A stretch of 64,000 nucleotides of DNA from positions 434,001 through 498,000 of the forward strand of contig CAYJMS010000003.1 of assembly GCA_964371615.1 (NCBI GenBank). The letters run 5' to 3'. This document shows, piece after piece, positions 14,974 through 22,145 of this stretch; the first letter of the stretch is position 1, and the number at the start of each line of letters is the position of its first letter. The position numbers were made by a program, and so were the translations under genes. A model generated the notes under the pieces. The model did not search any database, was not told the origin of the DNA, and saw only the letters and a list, made by a program, of their open reading frames with translations. This stretch comes from SpSt-333 sp964371615. GTDB lineage: Bacteria; Bacteroidota; Ignavibacteria; UBA10030; UBA8401.

Positions 14974-17280
14974 ATGAAACTAATTCGCCATTGCATCGTT
15001 GTCTCCGCACTGCTTTTTGCGCCGCATCTTTCGGCGCAGGAGAACAAAGGGAGTGACACCGTTTCCTACTATTTCGATCCGGTGCTCGTCACCGGAACAA
15101 TTGCCAAAGAACGGGAGACACCGATCACATTTACCAACATCGGCAAAGGATTGCTGCAACAGCGGTACTCACTGCAGGATGTGCCGGTGCTGCTGGCAGA
15201 GCAGCCTTCCATGATCTCGTATTCCGACGGCGGAAACGGTGTGGGATACAATTTTATTTTTTTGCGCGGATTCGACCAGCGCCGGTTGTCGATTATGGTC
15301 AACGGCGTACCGCAGAACGATCCCGAAGATCATAACGTATACTGGATCGACTTTCCCGACGTGCTCGCCAGTGCATCGAACGTGCAGGTGCAGCGGGGGG
15401 CGGGAAGTGCATTCTACGGACCGCCGGCCATCGGCGGATCGATCAACATTATTACCAATCCGTTTACGCAAAAACCGTATTCAAAATTCGAAGCAATGTT
15501 CGGTTTTCAGGAGTACGGCGACAGCACGCAATCGTTGCCGATGACGATGAGAAAACTAGCCGTGACGTACAATTCCGGTCTTGTGAATAAGCAGTACATG
15601 TTCTACGGAAGGCTCGGAAAAATCCAATCGAACGGCTACAGAATCCATTCTGCGATCGATATGGGTTCGTACTTTTTCGGCGTGCTGCGTCTGGACGAGA
15701 ATATGACGACGCGCATTCACCTTTTCGGCGGACCGATCGAAGATCAACTGGTCTACACCGGCCTGCCGAAGTTTGTGAACGGCAGCGCGAAACTGCGTCG
15801 AATGAATCTGTCGTACTGGGAATTTGATTCTACCGGCAATCAATACGGTTATACGGTGCAGCGCCGCCCGCAGGAGAGCGAACGCTTCAACCAGCCGCAC
15901 TATGAGATACTGAACGACTGGAAAATTTCCCCAACAACCACTCTCCACAATACCATCTTTTTCTATGACAGCCACGGCTGGTTTGATTACGATGCGTCCT
16001 GGGTGGGACAGAACTACGACAAATATGGTAATTTTGTATCCGACACCGATACTCTCTCTTTTCGGCTGGGGAATTATACGGTGGGAGGCAATCTTTCGAA
16101 CGAGATCGTCCGCGGCGGAGTGGATCTGGTACAGTGGGGATGGCTGCCGAGAGCGGAATGGCAGCACGATCGCGGTGAATTGACCATTGGCGGCGAATAC
16201 CGATACCACAAAGGATCGCACTGGGGTATGATACGGTACGCCGAAGGGCTTCCGGCAAACTATGATCCCGACTACCGATTTTATCAGTATGACGGAATCA
16301 AGCATATGGCATCGTTGTATGTAACGGAAAATTACAAAGTGGATCCCGATATTACGGTGATGGCAAACGTACAATATGCGTTCAACGAATATCAAATGCG
16401 AAATGAAAAGTTCCTGAATCATTCGTTCAGTGTGCCGTATCATTTCATCAATCCGCGCATCGGCATCAACTACAATATCGACGACCGATGGAACGGTTAT
16501 TTGTCGTTCGGTTACACATCGCGTGAACCCCGGCTGCGGAACCTGTATGCAGCGGAAGATGCCTATTTCGGTTCGCTCCCTGCATTTGCAGCAGATACAA
16601 CGGGAGGTTTTGCGACGTACGATTTTTCAAAGCCCCTGGCGAAACCTGAGCAGTTGCTGAATCTTGAAATGGGAGCGGGGTTTACGACGCCGGCAGTACG
16701 GTTGAGCGGCAATATGTATTGGATGGAATTCACGAACGAACTGATCAAATCCGGCGATGTTGATATTTTCGGAAATCCTGTGTATGGTAATGCACCGCGC
16801 ACCCGCCATTTCGGAATTGAATTCGACGGCACGATCGGCGTAACGAAATATTTCACGATTGCCGGCAACGCATCGCTGTCCACCGATTACATCGTCGAAT
16901 TTTCGACCGTGGACAGCTCGGTCAGCGGAACGGTGTACCGCACATCGCTGAAAAATAATCCGATCGCCGGATTTCCCGGCATGACGGCAAATCTGCGGCT
17001 CACCTATCATGCCGACGCTCTGTCGGCCTCGGTCGTGACGAAATATGTCGGATCGTTTTACACCGACAATTTCAAGAACTCCGCGAACAGGAACGACGCG
17101 TACACGGCGACGAACATTGAATCGTACTACACGCTGCCGGCAATCGGCGATGCGCAAATTTCGCTGCGCGGCGAGATCAGAAACGTGTTCAATACGCTCT
17201 ATCTTCAGAGCGGCGAGGGAGAATTCTTCTTTCCCGCAGCAGAAAGAAATTATCTGGTCGGGATCACCGTGCAAATGTAA
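14974..17280 (+). CDS. TonB-dependent outer-membrane receptor, predicted thiamine/TPP uptake
   Basis: Start at ATG 14974 (MKLIRHCIVVSALLFAPHLSAQ), which gives a normal signal peptide and a GGAAGAGA ribosome site; the longer frame from 14926 hides it. 768 residues. The plug domain covers about 45-150 (LRGFDQRRLSIMVNGVPQNDPEDHNVYW...VQVQRGAGSAFYGPPAIGGSINI), then a 22-strand-type barrel with a short terminal strand NYLVGITVQM. No N-terminal carboxypeptidase-like domain. It is the OMthi/omr1 position of the Bacteroidota TPP-controlled operon. Substrate is inferred from the riboswitch and neighbours. Confidence 0.93.
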   Translation: MKLIRHCIVVSALLFAPHLSAQENKGSDTVSYYFDPVLVTGTIAKERETPITFTNIGKGLLQQRYSLQDVPVLLAEQPSMISYSDGGNGVGYNFIFLRGFDQRRLSIMVNGVPQNDPEDHNVYWIDFPDVLASASNVQVQRGAGSAFYGPPAIGGSINIITNPFTQKPYSKFEAMFGFQEYGDSTQSLPMTMRKLAVTYNSGLVNKQYMFYGRLGKIQSNGYRIHSAIDMGSYFFGVLRLDENMTTRIHLFGGPIEDQLVYTGLPKFVNGSAKLRRMNLSYWEFDSTGNQYGYTVQRRPQESERFNQPHYEILNDWKISPTTTLHNTIFFYDSHGWFDYDASWVGQNYDKYGNFVSDTDTLSFRLGNYTVGGNLSNEIVRGGVDLVQWGWLPRAEWQHDRGELTIGGEYRYHKGSHWGMIRYAEGLPANYDPDYRFYQYDGIKHMASLYVTENYKVDPDITVMANVQYAFNEYQMRNEKFLNHSFSVPYHFINPRIGINYNIDDRWNGYLSFGYTSREPRLRNLYAAEDAYFGSLPAFAADTTGGFATYDFSKPLAKPEQLLNLEMGAGFTTPAVRLSGNMYWMEFTNELIKSGDVDIFGNPVYGNAPRTRHFGIEFDGTIGVTKYFTIAGNASLSTDYIVEFSTVDSSVSGTVYRTSLKNNPIAGFPGMTANLRLTYHADALSASVVTKYVGSFYTDNFKNSANRNDAYTATNIESYYTLPAIGDAQISLRGEIRNVFNTLYLQSGEGEFFFPAAERNYLVGITVQM

Positions 17281-17309
17281 TGTCCGGCCGCGGCATACGC
17301 AGGGGGAAC

Positions 17310-17966
17310 ATGATGAAGAAAAAAATAGATCACGCACTGATCATTTGCAATGGCGAGGCGCCGTCCCGCAAACTGCTGCTGCCGCTGCTCCGCTCAAAGC
17401 CGTTCATCCTTTGTGCGGACGGAGGGGCAAACAAAGCGCGGTCTTACGGCATAACACCCGATTGCATCATCGGTGATCTGGATTCGATTACGCCGCGCAC
17501 CCGTCATTTTTTTTCGTCGGTTCCCGTCATTCATATCGCCGATCAGAACAGCACCGATTTGGAAAAGGGGCTCGATTATCTTTTGTCGGAACAGTGCCGC
17601 AGCGCTCTCATTGTCGGTGCTATGGGTGAACGGCCCGATCATACGATGGCCAATTTCAGCATCTTGATGAAGTACCATCAACGCTTGTCCCTCCGGTTTC
17701 TCGACGAACGATGCACGGTGGAGATCATCCGGAAAAAGATCCGTTTCTCCGCGGCGATCGGCCAGCAGATTTCGCTGGTACCGATGAACAAATGCACCGG
17801 CATTGTGACATCGGGATTACGATATCCCCTCCGTCGCGAAACGCTGCAGCCGGGTGTGCGGGAGGGATCGAGCAACGAAGCAGTAAAGAACACAGTCACC
17901 ATTTCGCTCTCGCACGGAGCACTTCTGCTCTTCAGGATCCATCCAACCGGCACCGCACCGTCATGA
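17310..17966 (+). CDS. Thiamine pyrophosphokinase
   Basis: Transfers pyrophosphate from ATP to imported thiamine, giving TPP. Start at ATG 17310 with GGGGGAAC before it; a longer frame begins at the end of the receptor gene. 218 residues, typical size. Motifs: FILCADGGANKA (about 31-42), CIIGDLDSI (about 52-60), NSTDLEKGLDYLL, and GAMGERPDHTMANF in the N-terminal catalytic domain, then a C-terminal beta domain with LVPMNKCTGIVTSGLRYPL. 29 bases after the receptor gene and overlapping pnuT by 4 bases. The Bacteroidota counterpart is often called tnr3/thiN. Confidence 0.95.
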   Translation: MMKKKIDHALIICNGEAPSRKLLLPLLRSKPFILCADGGANKARSYGITPDCIIGDLDSITPRTRHFFSSVPVIHIADQNSTDLEKGLDYLLSEQCRSALIVGAMGERPDHTMANFSILMKYHQRLSLRFLDERCTVEIIRKKIRFSAAIGQQISLVPMNKCTGIVTSGLRYPLRRETLQPGVREGSSNEAVKNTVTISLSHGALLLFRIHPTGTAPS

Positions 17967-18562
17967 CATTCATCGAACTCGTTGCAGTTGTACTCGGATT
18001 GATTTCGGTGTGGCTGGTCACGCGTCAAAACGTGATCTGTTATCCGCTGGGGATTATATCGGTGTTCATCTACATCTTTATTTTTTTTGAAGTAAAGTTG
18101 TATGCGGATATGGGATTGCAGGTCTTTTTTGTCATTCTGCAGGCGTACGGATGGTATGAGTGGCTGTATGGCGGCGTGAATAAGACCGAACTCACTGTGC
18201 GGCGTGCATCACGTACCACAAGAGCAACTCTTTTACTTTTCACCGCGTCGGGATCCGCTGTGTTGGGATATCTGCTGCATCGGTTCACCGACGCAGCGGT
18301 GCCTTTTGTCGACTCGACGTTGACGGTAATGAGTATGGCGGGTCAATGGTTGGTGGCAAGGAAATATATCGAAAACTGGAATGTATGGATGGTCGTCAAC
18401 ATCGGTTCCATTGCCATGTACGGATACAAGGACCTGTATTTTACCATGGTGCTGTATGCCGTCTATTTCGGACTGGCCATTGTGGGATACCGCGCATGGA
18501 AAAAAGAACTTATGTCCGGCGCGCAAAACGATGCGCGAAGTCGAGAATCTGCTCAACCTTGA
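17963..18562 (+). CDS. pnuT: PnuT/PnuC-family thiamine transporter
   Basis: Start at ATG 17963, overlapping the kinase stop (ATGA); the much longer open frame upstream is noncoding. 199 residues with about seven membrane segments. PnuC-family features include ICYPLGIISVFIYIFIFF, LQVFFVILQAYGWYEWLYG and ENWNVWMVVNIGSIAMYGYKDLYFTMVLYAVYFGLAIVGYRAWK. PnuT versus PnuC is decided by context: TPP riboswitch, thiamine receptor and kinase, which would trap the imported vitamin. Its last 53 bases overlap the end of the convergent histidine-kinase gene. Confidence 0.92.
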   Translation: MTFIELVAVVLGLISVWLVTRQNVICYPLGIISVFIYIFIFFEVKLYADMGLQVFFVILQAYGWYEWLYGGVNKTELTVRRASRTTRATLLLFTASGSAVLGYLLHRFTDAAVPFVDSTLTVMSMAGQWLVARKYIENWNVWMVVNIGSIAMYGYKDLYFTMVLYAVYFGLAIVGYRAWKKELMSGAQNDARSRESAQP

Positions 18563-21161
18563 ACGGCTTTAAAAGAATTCCATCGGCACCGCCGGCGAGA
18601 ATATCATCCTGTGATTCCCGGTTCGTGTAACCGGTGGAAATGACAAACGGGAGCGTTGGCGCAATTTCTTTGACGTGCCGGAGCAGCTGCACGCCGTCGC
18701 ATTGAGGCATTCCCAGATCGGAGACGATGAAAGATATTTCATGTCGATGCCGTTCGAACAACTGTTTCGCCTCTTCGCCGTCGTTGGCTGTGATGATCGT
18801 ATAACCGTCGGATTCCAGAATATCTTTCAACATCACCCGGAGATTGTCTTCATCGTCAACGACAAGAATGACGCCGCTCTGCGGCACTGTTGCCGGTGAC
18901 GCCGCCGTTTGTCCGGATGAGGCCGGTGTTTTCTTCTGTTCCACGACCATTGTTGCGGGGAAGTACAGCGCAAATGCTGTTCCCGTTCCCGGAATGCTCT
19001 CCACATCAACCACGCCGTTGTGATTTTTTACGATACCGTGTACGATCGACAGCCCCAATCCCGTCCCTTTTCCGCGTTCCTTTGTCGTATAGAACGGTTC
19101 GAAAATATGCCGCAGGATTTCGTCGGACATTCCGCTTCCATCGTCGGCGACCCGAAGCGACACAAACAAATCGTCGGAGATCCGTGGAAAATTTTTCTTT
19201 AACTCTCTGCCATGAACGGTATCAATCTCGAATGTCAGCACGCCTCCGTCCGGTCCCTTGTGCACTATGGCATCGCGCGCATTCACGGAAAGATTGATGA
19301 TGACCTGATGCAGCTGATCTTCGTCTCCCAGAATGATGTCATTATCGGTCCGGACCGTCGTTTTCAATGCAATTGATTTTGGAATCGTATGTTCCAGCAG
19401 TTTGCAGACATCCTTCACGATCATGGAGAGGGAGAGCGGGCGGAGCAAACCTTTCTCAGCCCGGGCAAACATCAGCAGTTGCTTTGCGATGCCGGATCCC
19501 CGTTCTGCGGCATTGGCGATCATTTGTGCAAACTTTGTCACATCCGGCAGGTCTTTTGCTTTATGTTTAATCAGTTCTGCGGAACCGAGAATCATTGCCA
19601 GCACATTATTGAAATCGTGCGCAATACCGCCGGCGAGCACACCGATGGAATCCATTTTTTGTGCATGCAGCAGCTGGTCTTCTAGCCGTTTGCGTTCGGT
19701 GACGTTGCGGAAGATGCTCAACAGCATCCGTTCATTGCTTCCCAGCGTGATGTACGACGTCGTCATCTCGATGGCAATCGATTCGTTATTCCAGAGAGAA
19801 ATTTGTGTTTCGACCCACCGAGGGATAGTATTATTTTTGAATCGTTCTTTATAAATCTCCACGTGGGGACGAATATCCTCGTCCTCATTCCTGTAGGCAT
19901 AATGAAATGACCGATCCAGAAGGTCTTCTTTTTTCTTTTTTACCAGTGTGCAGTATGCCTCGTTCACCATCACAATGTTTCCGTCTTTATCCGTGACCCG
20001 CATTCCTTCCGTCGATCCTTCCCAAACGATACGGAACCGTTCTTCTTCCCACCGCTGGCGGATTGCCGTGGAAATATGTTCGGAGACAAAGACCAGGATC
20101 TCCTTTTCTTTCTCCGAAAATGTGATTTTCGGATCGTAACTCTGGATTGCCAGCACGCCGAAAGTCTTTCCCCCGTATTTCAATGGAATTCCGAGCCAGT
20201 CCACCGCCTGTGCACCGATCAGTTCGACATCTCCACGGCCGGTGAGTGTATCGAACACTTCCAGCGGCGCATGTAAAATCTCACCGGAGGCAAGGATATA
20301 TTCCGTCGATCCGTGGGAGAAAGGGCGGGGAGGCGGAGGCGGATCGAACTCATCGACAAAGTACGGGAAACTGATCATTGTGGTTGCCGGATCGTACAAG
20401 GCGATATAAAAATTCTTGGCGTACATCAACTCGCTGATAATCCCGTGCAGATGAGCGAACATCTGCTGGATGTCGTCGGTGGCAAGATTGACGGCGTTGA
20501 TACGGTATAACGCGGATTGCAGCCGTTCATTCCACCGCATTTCGGTGATATCGGTGATAATGCCGATGGTGCCGATCACGTTTGCGGCAGCGTCGCGGTA
20601 CGGCGATCCGTAAATTTCTGCCCAGAACATTGTGCCGTCCTTGCGCAGTAATTGCAACTCATACCGTTCCGCAGATCCCTGTTTCCGTCGTTTGATCCGG
20701 ACGGTATGTTCTTCCCACTTCTCCTTCGGAATAAAAAATTTGTTTGCCGGATTGCCGGCCAATTCGTCCATTGTCCAGCCGCACAGTTCCGTCATGCGAT
20801 GATTAATGTAAATGATCCGGTCTTCCAGGTCCGTCAGAATCAATCCTTCGTTGAGACTTTCCACCACCGCGCGAAAACGCGTATCGGATTCCCATTGTGC
20901 CCGCTCCGATCGAGTGCGTTCGGCGATTTCATGTTTCAGTTCACGCCAGCGTCGGAGAGAAAAAATTGCGAAGAGTACCGAAAGGACAAGCAGGACCAGA
21001 ACGATTTCTTCAGTATAATAATGACGGTATTGTGCGATGAACGAAAACAGGAGATCAAAAAATCGGAATGGGATTGCCAGGACAAGCAAAATGATGATGA
21101 TGACCCCGATGATGATCGAGTCTCTTACGGAAGTGGAAAGCAGTGTTGTCTGTTTAGGCAT
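18510..21161 (-). CDS. Hybrid sensor histidine kinase/response regulator (PAS-GAF-PAS-HisKA-HATPase-REC)
   Basis: 883 residues, membrane bound. Two hydrophobic segments (about 13-36 and 47-67), PAS (about 85-200, WMDELAGNPANKFF), GAF (about 215-370), second PAS (about 375-490), HisKA with phosphoacceptor His in LAGGIAHDFNNVLAM, HATPase with NLSVNARDAI, DDGSGMS and GKGTGLGLSIVHG, and a C-terminal receiver (about 765-883) with ILVVDDEDN and phospho-Asp in FIVSDLGMPQCDG. No output DNA-binding domain. Signal unknown; GAF and PAS suggest a cytoplasmic small-molecule or redox input. Stop lies inside the convergent pnuT gene. Confidence 0.95.
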   Translation of the reverse strand: MPKQTTLLSTSVRDSIIIGVIIIILLVLAIPFRFFDLLFSFIAQYRHYYTEEIVLVLLVLSVLFAIFSLRRWRELKHEIAERTRSERAQWESDTRFRAVVESLNEGLILTDLEDRIIYINHRMTELCGWTMDELAGNPANKFFIPKEKWEEHTVRIKRRKQGSAERYELQLLRKDGTMFWAEIYGSPYRDAAANVIGTIGIITDITEMRWNERLQSALYRINAVNLATDDIQQMFAHLHGIISELMYAKNFYIALYDPATTMISFPYFVDEFDPPPPPRPFSHGSTEYILASGEILHAPLEVFDTLTGRGDVELIGAQAVDWLGIPLKYGGKTFGVLAIQSYDPKITFSEKEKEILVFVSEHISTAIRQRWEEERFRIVWEGSTEGMRVTDKDGNIVMVNEAYCTLVKKKKEDLLDRSFHYAYRNEDEDIRPHVEIYKERFKNNTIPRWVETQISLWNNESIAIEMTTSYITLGSNERMLLSIFRNVTERKRLEDQLLHAQKMDSIGVLAGGIAHDFNNVLAMILGSAELIKHKAKDLPDVTKFAQMIANAAERGSGIAKQLLMFARAEKGLLRPLSLSMIVKDVCKLLEHTIPKSIALKTTVRTDNDIILGDEDQLHQVIINLSVNARDAIVHKGPDGGVLTFEIDTVHGRELKKNFPRISDDLFVSLRVADDGSGMSDEILRHIFEPFYTTKERGKGTGLGLSIVHGIVKNHNGVVDVESIPGTGTAFALYFPATMVVEQKKTPASSGQTAASPATVPQSGVILVVDDEDNLRVMLKDILESDGYTIITANDGEEAKQLFERHRHEISFIVSDLGMPQCDGVQLLRHVKEIAPTLPFVISTGYTNRESQDDILAGGADGILLKPFKVEQILDFAHRFARRT

Positions 21162-21207
21162 TGGACTGAAGTATAAAAAGATTTCCCCTCAGAGTCAGCA
21201 CTCCGGG

Positions 21208-21237
21208 AAAAAAAACGGCGGAAACAGTGTCCGCCGT
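21208..21237 (-). terminator. Terminator after the SPFH gene
   Basis: 8-bp stem ACGGCGGA / TCCGCCGT with a 7-nt loop and, on the minus strand, a run of eight U. It separates the SPFH/debranching-enzyme transcription unit from the histidine kinase gene. Confidence 0.9.
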
Positions 21238-21266
21238 GTCGTACCGCATCGCTGTAGTTGCTCCGG

Positions 21267-22136
21267 TTATTTTGTATCGAGAATCAGCGGCAATCCGTCT
21301 TTTCCTCCGACAATGATTACCTTTGTGTTCGGTGAATTTGCCAGTTTCTCGGTCGCCTCGATTCCTTTCCATGTCAATAACTGCGAATTGAGCCCCTGAT
21401 TGACGATCTTCTGGAAATCGGAAATACCCTGCGCTTCGATCCGTTTTCGGTCTGCTTCCTGCTTCTCTTTGGTGAGCACAAACTGCATGCGCTGACTTTC
21501 CTGTTCCGCCTGCAATTTCTGTTCGATGGACGACGATAAACCTGCCGGCAAGCCGACCCGCCGCAGCGGGGCCGATTCGACGGTTACGCCGCGATTGGCA
21601 ATCATATTTTCCAATTCGCCGAGGATCAATTTGGAAAGATGTTCGCGCTCGGATGTATACAATGCCTTGGCTTCAAATCCGGCGGTAACGCCGCGGGTGA
21701 CGGAACGAAACTGGGGTTCGATAATTATTGTTTCATAATCTTCGCCGACCGTTTTATAGACGTCGGCCGCTTTTTCGGGATTGAGATGGTACAAAACGCT
21801 CACTTCCAGTTGAACGGTCAACCCTTCTTTGCTCGGCACATCCATGACCTCTTTCAGTTCCTGCGTCTTCACCGACATCTTCACCACTCTCGCAAGCGGA
21901 TTGACCGGATTAATGCCCGCTTTGAGCGTATTTTCCGAAACGGTTCCGAAAAAATCGACCACGCCGACATGACCGGCGGGAATGACCGTAAAACAATTGG
22001 AAAGTGCGGCTACGAAAGCGCCGATTGCCACCAACAATGATATATTCGCCGATCCGGCGGTATTTGGATTAATGCGCATGGTTCGCCAGCTGAAAAATGC
22101 AGCGACAGCGACAAGTATAAATATGAGAAAGAACAT
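21267..22136 (-). CDS. SPFH/prohibitin-family membrane protein
   Basis: 289 residues. Two hydrophobic stretches (1-18 and about 34-52), then the SPFH/band-7 domain (about 53-215; FTVIPAGHVGVVDFFGTVSENTLKAGINPVNP is the prohibitin-like start) and a coiled coil rich in Gln/Glu/Lys (about 205-250, QKLQAEQESQRMQFVLTKEKQEADRKRIEAQG). Prohibitin-like proteins form ring assemblies that scaffold membrane proteases; no FtsH or NfeD gene is next to it. AGGAGG sits right behind the stop of the upstream gene, 9 bases away, so it is cotranscribed with it. Confidence 0.92.
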   Translation of the reverse strand: MFFLIFILVAVAAFFSWRTMRINPNTAGSANISLLVAIGAFVAALSNCFTVIPAGHVGVVDFFGTVSENTLKAGINPVNPLARVVKMSVKTQELKEVMDVPSKEGLTVQLEVSVLYHLNPEKAADVYKTVGEDYETIIIEPQFRSVTRGVTAGFEAKALYTSEREHLSKLILGELENMIANRGVTVESAPLRRVGLPAGLSSSIEQKLQAEQESQRMQFVLTKEKQEADRKRIEAQGISDFQKIVNQGLNSQLLTWKGIEATEKLANSPNTKVIIVGGKDGLPLILDTK

Positions 22137-22145
22137 GGGGCCTCC

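Noticed and set aside
15556..16443. 295-codon minus-strand frame opposite the TonB receptor
   Set aside because: Shadow of the receptor barrel; no ribosome site, no recognisable domain.
17711..17962. 84-residue N-terminal extension of PnuT
   Set aside because: It overlaps the thiamine pyrophosphokinase frame and is not hydrophobic; ATG 17963 gives the normal family length.
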